Positions 39,843-50,762 of a stretch of DNA of 64,000 nucleotides are shown piece by piece; the first letter of the stretch is position 1, and each line of letters starts with the position of its first letter. A model generated the notes under the pieces. It was not told where the DNA came from. It did not search any database and was given only the letters and a program-made list of their open reading frames with translations. The translations under genes were made by a program, and so were the position numbers. The DNA comes from Polytrichum commune (Eukaryota; Streptophyta; Polytrichopsida; Polytrichales; Polytrichaceae), in the NCBI GenBank assembly GCA_950295325.1, contig OX485809.1:20274001-20338000 (forward strand), read 5' to 3'.

Positions 39843-42440
39843 AAGAAAAAATAGGAGTTGTAATTCTGAGGCCTCATTATTGTACATGCAGTTGGCTGTG
39901 TAATGTCAAGAAGTATCCTGATCTAAATTCTTAGGAGGGATGATACTTATTTGTTAGATAAAGCGAAGATCTCTGTTTATTTCAGTGTACAACGAGTTTG
40001 AGAAAATTTGACAGTGGTGGCTAAAAAAAGAAGGGGTTTTTCTTTTTATTTTCTTATTTGATTGGAATGTAGTTAACCAGGTCACCTGCCACTGCTGACT
40101 GATGCTCTTGTTATTAATGATTAATCATATATTGATCACTGGCAGTCACAAGTTGCATCCCTGTGTGCTGACATCAGAAGCAATGCTTGAACTCTTGTAG
40201 AAACATGTCTGTTGAAGGAGACCTTCAAAATATTGTAGTAATCGGGAGTCCGGAACTTACATCTACACAATGTGTGTGTACCATGGTGACAGATTTAGAA
40301 CTGCAGTCTGGAAGCTTGTGCAAAACATATCTTTCTTTGTACAGAGAAATCTGAATTTACAGTATTATGACAGAGTTAATTATTACACAGTTTAAGGTAT
40401 GTGGGCCTTACACGGACACCTATATGTGAGTAGCACATGGCCAGGCTTTGTAGTTAGCAATGGACATGTGCTATAACGAGATTGGACCAGGTGCTCAAAA
40501 TATATTAACCGTTCTAGGCTTAGCAGTTAATGCAAATGGGAGGGCCTGTGTACCTAGTAAAGAGAAAGACAATCTTTAATTTGACCACTTGGAACTTCTG
40601 CATCTCAATGTCGATATTGAAACTTGGAATGCCAATTCATGCGATTTGCAGTTGCTAACTGGAGGAAATTCAGTGGTCGAAATATGTATGTGGAGTTGAA
40701 AGTGCCCCATAATAAGGCTGCATACTTTATAGCTCAAGATTGTGTGCAGTGGTTGGAGAGCTCACGTGTTTGATATTGCAAGCATTTGATATCATTTAAT
40801 AACTTCATTTTCTTGTATACAAAAGGGTGACTAGCAATAATGATGTCTTGTAGTATAGAAAAATGGAAAGAGACACATGATGGAACCCATGCATTATTCA
40901 TACCCCGATTTTGAGTACTTGTGTAACGCACTCATCAAGATGGTACAAGAACACAGCCAAATGTTCAAATTACTGTTCTTGGGGCACATGTTGCACGTGA
41001 TTCCAAGAGGCAAATAAAGTGTTAGATATATGTGTGTGTGTGTATATATATATATACATAATGCAGTTGCTATAGTTTTTAGTTTGACATAACATTAGTC
41101 AGCTGATGAGTTGTATTTAATTGTCTTGACTTCAAATTCAATTTGCAGCACTAGGATTTTGGGGAGGTCTTATTCTTGAATCTATTGCAGGGTCCAAGAA
41201 CACAACTATTATGGAGATAGGCCGGTTTCACAACAAAAATCATATGCAAACCATTCAAGAAATCCAACACTCATATCAAATTTAGTGATTCAAGTACAAT
41301 TTTGTTTCTCCTACACCATTGGATCTACATGTTTAGGGTTCATGTGCCCAATTCGAACACAATGATAAGCTGGACACTTAATTTTGAGTGGCATGTGGCT
41401 AGGTGTGGATGTACGAATTGGCATAAAAAAACAAATGTGTTTAAAAGAAATTGGATTGCGTGCTCAAAATATGCTAATTGTTCTAGGTTCAATAGTCAAC
41501 AAAATGAGGGGGGGGGTCCTATATGACCACTTAACGAGCACGAGAATCTTCACTTTGATCATGGATAAGATACTCGTATGAGGACCAAAAAATATGAGGT
41601 GAATGACTATGGGCACGATTTGGATTTGCTAATCAGCTTGCACTAATTGCATGTTTCATGTCTTACAAGAAGCAATCGCAGAGATAAATGAATTCATCTA
41701 AGGCACGTCTACCATGCAAGGTACTTTAGGTGTATATTGATTTGATGCACTTCAATGGAGCAACTATTTAGCGTTGCCGCTTGAATAGTGCTATTGCTCT
41801 TGAGATCTCAATCATCAAGTTTTTAAAGCCTCCAAACAAAAAATTTAGCACAATTTTCCAAATTATAACAATCTACATCTAGAGGTCGATTTTGAATTTG
41901 AATTTCCCCATCTTTAGACAGAAAGCAAGTGAGACTGCTCATCTTACAAAGATCATTAATATGGTATATGGGCCTTATCTGGTCACTCTTTCTTAGGGTT
42001 AGTTTCCATGTAGGCCATTGGCCCACCATATTCTAGTGGATCTGTGGATCCCATCTAATGGCATCTACATTTCCATTAGAATCTCGTGGGCGAGCGGCCT
42101 ACATAAAAACTAACCTTTAATTGGACACCTTTGTATATTTGATTACTTAAAGAGAAAAATATTTTCAACTTTGACTTCTTGTAATTTTTGCATCTCCATT
42201 CCGATTGTTATGAACTTATAATCACAAAAACTTGATGAATTGAGACACAATTGTGTGGTGGTTCAGGGGAGAGGGGGGGGGGGGTCCTCCCTTTTAGGGA
42301 TATGATGCACATGTGATAAAGGGGTACTTTCATGAGGGCTATAAAGGAATGCATATATTCATGGGATATTTCATCAATATTCTTGGAATATACCTTACAC
42401 ATTTTCATAATGAATCTCTAGTATTGTATGTATCTATGTT
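39843..42440. other. Intergenic repeat-rich region
   Basis: No gene seen. It holds family 2 copies (a weak one near 40430-40560 and a clear one at 41370-41665), a TG/TA microsatellite near 41030-41056, and a segment at 42318-42370 that resembles 37761-37815 (shared block ATATTCATGGGATATT). A long G run lies near 42272-42284. Confidence 0.5.
41370..41665 (+). repeat. Dispersed repeat family 2, copy d, with a G run
   Basis: It contains GTGGCTAGGTGTGGATGTA, GAAATTGGATTGCGTGCTCA, GGTTCAATAGTCAACAAAAT, a G run at about 41508-41516, CTATATGACCACTTAACGAG and CTAATTGCATGTTTCATGTC. Confidence 0.8.
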
Positions 42441-42647
42441 AATTGATTGCCTAATAGTGTGTGCGGGAAACTAGCGAAGGTAGATACTAAATTCATAACC
42501 GCTATAAAATTAATGCCATCAAAAGATCTACGAAGCATTGTTCATCTTGGCACTATTCATTAAGAATTTTATTCATAGGAGCATTGTTCACTGAAAGCAC
42601 CAACACTATTCATCATGGCAATAACACTGGCAAGCATGTGTTTTCAT

Positions 42648-42708
<61 letters not shown>

Positions 42709-43060
42709 ATATATATATATGTTATCACTCTACAAGCACGTTAGAACACGCACTAATTTGCTCGGAATGTATGATAATGGAGTGTGTATTCATGAATTTC
42801 GTTCCACTCAGTAAAAAAATTCACTTGGCAAAATAGTGCATGTTTCGGAAATCAGTACCACATGCACTAATTGGGACAATAAACGTAGTAATTGAAATTG
42901 TGCTACTATGAATAGTATTTGCAAGGAATAGTGCCAAGATGAACCATTGCTTCCAAGATCTTTTGGTGACACTAATTACATAGCGGTAAGAAATGTAGTA
43001 CCTCCGTCACTAATTTCCCACACTCCCTATTAGCCCTCTCCCCTTGCTAATTGGGATGAT
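42441..43060. mobile_element. MITE-like element with long inverted arms
   Basis: The left arm (about 42441-42600) and right arm (about 42890-43060) are inverted copies. The reverse complement of the right arm reads CTAATAGGGAGTGTGGGAAA, TTACCGCTATGTAATTAGTG, CCAAAAGATCT, GTTCATCTTGGCACTATTC; the left arm has CTAATAGTGTGTGCGGGAAA, AACCGCTATAAAATTAATG, CAAAAGATCT and the same GTTCATCTTGGCACTATTC. A TG-GA-TA compound microsatellite sits in the centre. A related element is at 61014-61395. Confidence 0.8.
42647..42721. repeat. Compound microsatellite (TG)n(GA)n(TA)n
   Basis: Three dinucleotide runs follow each other with no spacer other than AGC before the TA run. Confidence 0.95.
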
Positions 43061-43127
43061 GATCGTGCCTAGTAGCCGGTTCTCCCCGTTCATTGCACAA
43101 AAGGCAGGCCCACATACGTTATCTTAA

Positions 43128-43627
43128 GGTCACTTCACACACGAGACTGAGAGCCCGTGACCATTACACTTCAAGCACTCTCGTTGGTGGAAATGGTAGA
43201 GCCCGTCCAAGTTTGCTTCACATTACGCTTTAGGTACCGACGGAGTAAGTGACTGCAAGATGGATGTAAAGTCTACATGGATTCCCACATGGCATCAACT
43301 GGATCATGTTTCATGCTCACTTGGACTATTTTCAAAAACCACCTCTTGAAGGTAAGCCCAACACAAAACCCAGAGACCATGGCACTCCGAACGCTCACAA
43401 CCGTCGATTCATTCCATTTTATCATGTGTGAGGACCCGCGTGGATAGAAATTCATTGAGATAACATTTGGTTGAGGGCCCGGTCACCTATGATGACGTCA
43501 CACTACACTTGAGGGCCCGTGACCACACTACATGATTTTGGAGGTGTGTTGGGACGGCCTTTGGACGCTTTCTTTTGGGCTCCCACAATCTCACGGTCAC
43601 GGCTCTTGGCTCGTGTGTGAAGTCGCC
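43128..43627. mobile_element. TIR element family T, copy 1, about 500 bp
   Basis: The left end reads GGTCACTTCACACACGAGAC and the right end, reverse complemented, GGCGACTTCACACACGAGCC. Both continue into AGAGCC then GTGACC. Internal blocks such as AAGTCTACATGGATTCC, GACCATGGCACTCCGAACGC and ACTACATGATTTTGGAGGTG are shared with the copies ending at 45700 and at 62182-62689. No coding sequence was seen, so it is non-autonomous. Confidence 0.85.
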
Positions 43628-43820
43628 GCCCTCCTCACCTACTTCGTGTGATGTAACAAAGTCCACGTAAGGTAAGTGCGGCCCTCACCCATGTGAGGCC
43701 AAACACAAAAGGAAGCGCGGGATCAAAATTTGGTGGCCAGCCCTATGAGTTCGGGTGGCCTGAGAACCCGCACAAGGACCCTCTTTAAGGCTTGCGTGGA
43801 CTGACGCCCCACCTGTGTGG

Positions 43821-43863
43821 GAGGGAGGGAGGGAGGCAGGCAGGCAAGCAAGCAAGCAAGCAA
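43821..43863. repeat. Tetranucleotide tract GGGA/GGCA/AGCA
   Basis: Successive tetranucleotide runs grade one into the next (GGGA, then GGCA, then AGCA), followed at 44030-44055 by a GGAC/GGAT tract. Both lie in the GC-rich spacer between copies 1 and 2 of family T. Confidence 0.8.
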
Positions 43864-44104
43864 GAGTAAAGTAAGTTAAGTTGTTAGCTGTGTACTAAGT
43901 TAGCCTGTGCTAAGCTAACTTTAAAGGGTCAGAGCAGCAGCAGCAACAGCATCTCCTCGTGGCCGGCCCCAGCTCATCAGGAGTCCCACCCCACCTCCAC
44001 CTGAGGAGGAGGATTCAAAGGCTCCCGACGGATGGACGGACGGATGGACGGATGGATGCACGCGAGTTCATCGTGTGTAAGTAAAGGGAGTTACGGAAAG
44101 CTCA

Positions 44105-45701
44105 GGCCCACTTCACACACGAGACAGACCGAGAGCCCGTGACCGGTCCACTTCAAGCACTCTCGTTGGTGGAAAAGGCGGAGCCGGTCCAAGTTTGCTG
44201 CTTCATGCTCCTCTTGAGGGACCAGCTCAGGGCCACTTCACACACGAGACCGAGAGCCCGTGACCGGTCCACTTCAAGCACTCTCGTTGGTGGAAAAGGC
44301 GGAGCCAGTCCAAGTTCGCTGCTTCATGCTCCGCTTGAGGGACCAGCTCAGGGGCACTTCACACACGAGACCGAGAGCCCGTGACCGGTCCACTTCAAGC
44401 ATTCTCGTTGGTGGAAAAGGGGGAGCCAGTCCAAGTTCGCTGCTTCATGATCCGCTTGAGGGACCAGCTCAGGGCCACTTCACACACGAGACCGAGAGCC
44501 CGTGACCGGTCCACTTCAAGCACTCTCGTTGGTGGAAAAGGCGGAGCCAGTCCAAGTTCGCTGCTTCATGCTCCGCTCGAGGGACTGGCTCAGGGCCACT
44601 TCACGCACGAGACCGAGAGCCCGTGACCGGTCCACTTAAAGCACTCTCGTTGGTAGAAAAGGGGGAGCCGGTCCAAGTTCGCTACCTCACACTCCGCTCG
44701 AGGGACCAGCGCAGGGCCACTTCACACACGAGACCGAGAGCCCGTGACCGGTCCACTTCAAGCACTCTCGTTGGTGGAAAAGGGGGAGCCGGTCCACGTT
44801 CGCTACTTCACACTCCGGTCGAGGGACCAGCGCAGGGCCACTTCACACACGAGACCGAGAGCCTGTGATCATTGCACTTCAAGCACTCTCGTTGGTGGAA
44901 AAGGCGGAGCCAGTCCAAGTTCGCTGCTTCATGCTCCGCTTGAGGGACCAGCTCAGGGCCACTTCACACACGAGACCGAGAGCCCATGACCAGTCCACTT
45001 CAAGCACTCTCGTTGGTAGAAAAGGGGGAGCCGGTCCAAGTTCGCTACCTCACACTCCGCTCAAGGGACCAGCGCAGGGCCACTTCACACACGAGACCGA
45101 GAGCCCGTGACCATTGCACTTCAAGCACTGTCGTTGGTGGAAAAGGCGGAGCCAGTCCAAGTTCGCTACCTCACACTCCGCTCGAGGGACTGGCTCAGGG
45201 CCACTTCACACACGAGACCGAGAGCCCGTGACTGGTCCACTTCAAGCACTCTCGTTGGCGGAAAAGGCGGAGCCGGTCCAAGTTCGCTACTTCACACTCC
45301 GCTTGAGGGACCATCAGAGAAGGTGAGTGGCAAGGTGGATGTAGAGTCTACATGGATTCCTACATGGCATCGATCAGATCATGTTTCATGATCACTTCGA
45401 CTAGTTTCAAAACCTGCCTTTTGGAGGTAGGTCCAACACGAAACCGAGAGACCATGGCACTCCGAACGCTCACAACCGTTGGTTTATTTTGTTTGTATCA
45501 TGTGTGAGGACCCGCGTGAATAGAAGTTCATTGAAATAGCATTTGATTGAGGGCCCGGTCACATATGACTTCACACTACACTTGAGGGTCTGTGACCACA
45601 CTACATGATTTTGGAGGTGTGTTGGGACGGCCTCCCAACACTTTCTTTTGGGATCCCACAATTTCATGGTCACGGCTCTTGGCTCGTGTGTGAAGTGACC
45701 C
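44105..45701. mobile_element. TIR element family T, copy 2, with its left end amplified to ten tandem units
   Basis: The right end near 45700 is the standard family T end (reverse complement GGTCACTTCACACACGAGCC). The interior at about 45325-45680 matches copy 1. The left end, single in copies 1 and 3, is here repeated ten times with a 121-bp period. The element is therefore about 1.6 kb instead of 0.5 kb. Confidence 0.85.
44109..45322. repeat. 121-bp tandem array, 10 units, derived from a transposon end
   Basis: Units start with CACTTCACACACGAGACCGA at 44109, 44234, 44355, 44476, 44597, 44718, 44839, 44960, 45081 and 45202. Nine periods are exactly 121 bp or, for the first, 125 bp because of a 4-base insertion. 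Units are highly similar and fall into subtypes (for example GCTGCTTCATGCTCCGCT versus CTACCTCACACTCCGCTC). The 81-residue frames that repeat every 121 bp begin at GTG, not ATG, and 121 is not divisible by 3, so the array is not coding. Confidence 0.95.
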
Positions 45702-46530
45702 TAAGCTTCAATGAGCGGGGAGAACGGGCCGCTAGTTACAGGTGAGCGAGCTGCTTGAATTGAGTTTGGGGAGAGTCACTGGTTGAACAAGTTCGAGGCT
45801 TGAGGGAAAAATGATGGATCGGTTTTGAGGGATTTGTGGAATATGCCGTACCTCAACTTCTCAAAGTTAAACTATGTAACCGGTTGGACTTGGAAACACC
45901 CGGATTTTTGATGAATTGTGCCCGAAAATCTTCCTGGACGTTGTAAAGCTTGGAGTTGGTTAGGGGTTGTTAAACATCATGGACCACGAAGTTGTCCCCT
46001 GTCATATGGCCTCTTTTTTTCATGGTCACACTTCCATGGTCCCACTTCCACAGTCACCTTTTTGAACAATGTGCAAGTTCTAAAGCTTTTGGACCTTTCA
46101 CCATGTGTGAAGCGAACGTGGACCACAAGGAGTGAGCATGCACCGAGAAGTGGATGAGCTGGTTTTTTAAATATACATCCAAAACGGGCATTTTTGAAAG
46201 GAAAAAATTACAGATATCATGGTCTATTCTCCTTCCTCTCTCCTCATCTTCTCTTCTCTTCTCTTTCTTGGTCTTCACCTTCAATTTTAACAAGCATGGT
46301 TTCAATAGAGTAGAGGCTGAGGAGACTCGGTTTGCTTTTAGGGTTATAAATGGTTTTGTACATGCTTGTGAAGCATGTTTTAAAACACTCATGACTTGAT
46401 TTTGCAGTGAGTGGGAGAGATTTGGAATTTTCAGCTTTTTTTTTCAAGATTTTGGTGTTTGGGTTTGTCAAGCATATGAGGTCAATTATAAAAGGATGAG
46501 CATATGAAGTCAAGCACAGATTTTTGGATT
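45702..46530. other. Spacer between family T copy 2 and the Harbinger relic
   Basis: At 45708-45738 the outer sequence AATGAGCGGGGAGAACGGGC is an inverted match to 43071-43098. The rest has no recognised gene. It may belong to the same composite element or to the Harbinger element that follows. Confidence 0.4.
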
Positions 46531-46531
46531 T

Positions 46532-47430
46532 GTGGACCGTTTGTTGTTGGGTTCATCGATGGAGAAGGAGTTTAGAGAGCGAACTCAAGTGAAATTCAAT
46601 ACTTTCATTAAATTTCGTGAGACATTGGATCCATATTTGAAGAAAGAAGATACACATTTTAGGATTGTTGTGTCCATGCAAGAGAGAGTTGCAAGGTCCT
46701 TGGATAGATTGGATAGTGGGGATGGATTGCAGAGCATTGGAAACTTGTATGGAGTCCATAAGAGTACATTCTCAAAGATAGTAAGAGAGTTTTGTAGAGC
46801 TATTAGGAAGAATATTCAACCAATTTTTGTCCAAACTCCAAGTGAACCGTAATTTAGGGTTTTAGCTTCATGGTTTGAACAACCGCATGATGCACCTTAT
46901 ATTATAGAGGCAATTGACGGGTCTCATATTCAAGTTTTAGCTCTTGTAATGGGTGAAGAAGACTACTTTTGTAGAATGTCTTTTCATTTGGCAATTTTAC
47001 AAAGAATTATTGGACCAAATTGCATACTTTAAGATTACGAGTTTGGTTGGACTTGGATTTTTCATGATTGGATTTTTTTTCAGGTTATGAGGACATGACA
47101 AAGATAACACGCGGTTGCATAGAAGATAAGTTTCAGCCTTATAACCTCATTGGAAAGACTACATATCCGTTGAGGCGTTGGATGTATTTGTCTATTTAAG
47201 AGTGGAAAGACTACATCATCCAAGAATGAGGCTTATTGGAAATTTATTCAGTTTTTACTAAATTGTATGTGAAGAGGTCATTTGAGTTTTTGAAAAATAG
47301 ATGGAGGCTCATTATGAAGCAATCTTAAATGCCTTTGAGAAATATGTCCAATATTGTGGCAACTTGCATAGTCTTGCATAATTTAAGCATCATCAACAAC
47401 GATGGGATTGAAGAAGAATGGATAGCTGCA
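46532..47430 (+). pseudogene. Degenerate PIF/Harbinger (HARBI1-like) transposase
   Basis: The plus strand encodes a DDE transposase relic. In order: GDGLQSIGNLYGVHKSTFSK (helix-turn-helix-like region, about 46720-46780), a stop at about 46850, then APYIIEAIDGSHIQVLAL with the first catalytic Asp (about 46890-46945), IFHDW with the second Asp (about 47060), LIGKTTYPLRRWMYL, where the family has G-D-x-x-Y-P so the third acidic residue is lost to Lys, and a final block with FLKNRWRLIMKQS and VATCIVLHNLSI (about 47285-47390). At least four in-frame stops or shifts are present. Plant PIF/Harbinger elements mobilise Tourist-type MITEs with 3-bp target duplications. Confidence 0.88.
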
Positions 47431-48760
47431 ACATAGAAGAATTGTTGATGGAGGGATATGAAAAGGTAGTGAATTATAGGGTAAAAAACTGAAATTATTG
47501 AATTGAGGAGGACAAGTGTAGCTAAGGAAGATCTTCCATTTCAAATGAGGTGAATAACTAAGAAAACCAAATTATTTTTTGAAGAAAATGTAATAAATAT
47601 CAATGACCTCTTTCATGAAGCCACATATTGATACATGAAATACCAGCCAAAAGCTTATAGCAACACAACCTATGTTAAAAATTCAATATCACTGAAATAA
47701 ATAGTGAAATTGGATTAGATTTTGTTAATGTAAAATTTAAACTTTTCTAGCACGTCAACAAATTTTTAATTTTTTTAATGCAATAAATGTTGACTCCTGC
47801 AATGTTGTAAGAAGAGCTTTAGAATTTCCAATAATATATTCTAGAAAAATATTTATCTTTTTTGAGTCTTTTTTTCTCTTGTGTTGATGATGTGCAATAG
47901 TTGATGGTGATGAAGTAGATGTAGATCAAGTTACATCTTCATATATAAATTTTATAGCACTTGTTAGGATTCGAATTTTCACACTTGCCTTACTATCATT
48001 TCATTGATTTAATTTGTGAATCACCTACATGTTTGTTTCCAATATGTTCTTATAACCCCATTAGTCCTCTTGTTTGTTCTATACTTTTTCATAATGGACT
48101 TATAATTTTTCTTATAGAGTAGCCATAAGTAGCTGAAATGTTTGATTGCAACCACCATTCAATATTATGTTTTAATCCATGAGTTTGTGCTTACATGACG
48201 CATGCAAAGATTATAATTAAATGCTAAAAACTATGCATGAAATGCCTAAGATTTGTGAATTTTAAAATATTACAACATAGAAAATTCATAGAGTGGATTA
48301 TATGCAAATGATTGGAATGAGTATTGTGAAAAGAAATGGAGTAGGCCAGTGTCGTGATGTGGACCAACTTCACTATGAACTATATTTTGCTTCATTTCAT
48401 TGAAATGTTGATTTAGTAGTTCATTTGAAATAAGTTACGGAAAATGTTTGGAATTTAAATTACAGGATTTTATTGATTTATGAGATACAAGCTATTAGTT
48501 TGTAATGATTTGAATTATATTATAATTCAAAAAGCGGAAATATATTTTATGGTTGCATATTTTAAAACATACGAAATACGAAATACAAATGACTAGTGAG
48601 AGAAGTAACTAGAGCCTAGGGGTCTCAAACCCTAGCTGCCAACCCTAACCACCAAGGGTCTCAACCCCTACCTACGGAGGGTTATAAGAAGCAAAAAAAT
48701 TTTAATTTAAAAAAAAAATAGCAAGTGAATCATATGAAGTTTCGAGCTTGGAGGAATCTG
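47431..48760. other. AT-rich intergenic DNA
   Basis: I see nothing recognisable here apart from AT-rich sequence. The CCCTA-like repeats near 48630-48675 are short and imperfect. Confidence 0.4.
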
Positions 48761-48764
48761 AATG

Positions 48765-49025
48765 AATAAATAAATAAATAACCAACATTGCGCAATCTGA
48801 CGTGAATTCAAGCCCATTGGCCCTACCCTGCTCAAGAATCCTCTTGGTGCAGGGTGGGGTTTATTGCCTACCTTGTGGTGGGTGGGCTCTTGACTTTCTA
48901 CCTGCCTAGATAGATTTTTTTCTGTCAAGTAGAGAGAAGATTTCACAGCAGGAATTGAACCGCCAACCACTTCATTCGGAAATGGGTATCTCTCCACTAT
49001 CATCCACTATCTTGAACCAGAGGAA
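48765..49025 (-). mobile_element. tRNA-derived SINE
   Basis: On the minus strand the 5' part carries an A-box-like TGGATGATAGTGG (near 49005) and, about 35-40 bp on, a perfect B box GGTTCAATTCC (near 48953-48963), the spacing of an RNA polymerase III tRNA promoter. The body runs on through CAATAAACCCCACCC and GAGCAGGGTAGGGCCAATGG. It ends in a simple (TTAT)n tail at 48764-48779. Flanking ATGAAGTTTCGAG (about 48735) and GTGAAACTTCGAG (about 49027) look like an imperfect target-site duplication. The open frame 48707-49003 is a by-product of this element. Confidence 0.75.
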
Positions 49026-50360
49026 TGTGAAACTTCGAGGAACTCCAAGGTTTGGAGTTTTTAGACTTGGAAGTGTTGAAGAGTTGGAGGCTTGGAGGAG
49101 GTTGGAGGTGAAGACTTTCATCATTCGGTGGATACTCTTGATGAGATTTTGAAGACCACCAAAAACGATAGGTGATGCACCTTGAGCATCACATGCATGA
49201 TGGAAGCAAAGGAATAAATGAAAGAAATGTAACATGACTAAAGGAAACAAATGATATATGAGTGAAAAAAATGGATTTATGAATGATGCTAGAGAAAACA
49301 CGAGTGATGACATGAAAGAGTGAACAAATAAAATTTGGATGATATGTTGGTTAGATAGTGGAATTCTTAAGAAGATGGTATGACTTTTAATCCTCGAACG
49401 TATATTAAGAGATTTTTCGTGAATGATTGGAGTGAAACCCAATTTGTAAACAAGTAACCAATATATATTAGACTTATTGGATTTTAATTCATGAAAGAAG
49501 TGAGTTATTAGTACTAGTTTGTGATTCTTAAATACATTTAAATCACAAAATCATCACTACAAAAAGCCATGTACTTCTAGACATCACTAACTTCTTGATA
49601 TCAATGGTCAAAGGTATTGTAGGCAAAAGCCTATATAGCTCACATACAACCATCATTCTCCAATATTCTCCAATATTCAAATCTTATGAAAAAAATTGAA
49701 ACATGTTTTGAAAGCTTTACCTTCTTTGTTAACTGTTTTGGCAACATCTTTATCCATTTTGCCTCACATTGCAATGAGGTGGTGCACTTCAAACCCCATT
49801 GGGCACTCTCCATCTTGAGAGCAAAATGCACTAGAAGCACATTGGGACCGTGCAACAATTCAAGGTTAAGTAGAATTTGAGAAAGCAATGTGTGATTACT
49901 CTTGAAAATTGGAGTTGCCATTCCTTGCATATCTTGTGAATTTTGAAAGCACTCTCCTCGAGACTCTTTACGTGACTCCTCAGCAGCAGTATATCGCTCC
50001 AAACTTCGAAAAAAAAGAAGGAAACAATACTAACCAAAACAATCCAAAACATGTAATAATAATAATAATCATAATCATAATCATAATCATAATAATAATG
50101 ATGATGATGCAATTAAAAGAACGACCCTAAATTCTACTTTTGTTTCAAAGTATAACGGTAGGAGATAATAAAAGGGTGCCATCATTCTAGCTGTAGTAAC
50201 GTTTGGCCTTAGAAACTAGGGCCCCACTACAAGTAAAAGGGCCATGCCTGCAAAACTTGTCAATTTTTAGAAACCACATGCAAAAAGAAACTCCATACCA
50301 ATGTTTGGGGAGATTTTTGGGCATAATCAATCGATATTTTAGTGTTTTCAAGTCCAACTC
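49026..50360. other. Intergenic DNA with an AAT/ATC microsatellite
   Basis: No gene recognised. A trinucleotide tract of AAT and ATC units runs from about 50053 to 50110. The open frames 48972-49442 and 49640-50002 on the minus strand have no family signature. Confidence 0.45.
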
Positions 50361-50364
50361 GTTA

Positions 50365-50762
50365 CATGTTGGGTCCCGGGCTAGATCACATCTTCATTCA
50401 GCTGGGCCCCATCCCTCCCACGCCTCCTTACTGCCCAGTCTCCCTGTTTGCGCATGCGTGGGAACTCCTCCTCGTTGGGAACCAATGTGACAATACCCGG
50501 TCAAAATTACAAATAATCAAGTTGACATCAATTCCATTATTACCAAGTGAATTGATGGAGTTCCTTCACACACCAAAGGAGCTTAATGACTTAAGTGATC
50601 ATACACTTAATAGCTTAAGTGACCGGGTATTGTCACATTGGTTCCCAACGAGAAAAAGTTCCCACGCAAGTACATGCAAGAAGATCGGCCAATGAAAGAG
50701 GCATGGGAGGGGGGGAGGGGGCAGCCGAATGAAGATGTGATCTAGCCTGGGACACATGTTGG
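50365..50762. mobile_element. Fold-back MITE, family F, copy 1
   Basis: The outer arms are inverted: GGGCTAGATCACATCTTCAT at 50380 and, reverse complemented from near 50740, AGGCTAGATCACATCTTCAT. Inner inverted blocks are GGTTCCCAACGAG / CTCGTTGGGAACCAATGTGA and CAATACCCGGTCA / TGACCGGGTATTG. The arms are about 150 bp each around a short spacer. The second copy is at 53903-54285. Confidence 0.88.

Noticed and set aside
43800-45322. CRISPR-like regular array
   Set aside because: Units are contiguous with no unique spacers and the setting is a plant nuclear genome.
44139-45391. Repeated 81-residue open frames every 121 bp, which look like a repeat protein
   Set aside because: They start at GTG, end at a TGA after two units because 121 is not a multiple of 3, and lie in a transposon-end array.
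46154-46399. Open frame upstream of the Harbinger relic as its Myb-like partner gene
   Set aside because: No Myb/SANT-type Trp spacing is visible.
48707-49003. Open frame of 98 residues on the minus strand
   Set aside because: It lies on the tRNA-derived SINE, including the B box, and matches no protein family.
48940-49010. A functional tRNA gene
   Set aside because: The A and B boxes are present, but the acceptor stem and anticodon arm do not pair well by eye and a SINE body with a simple tail follows.
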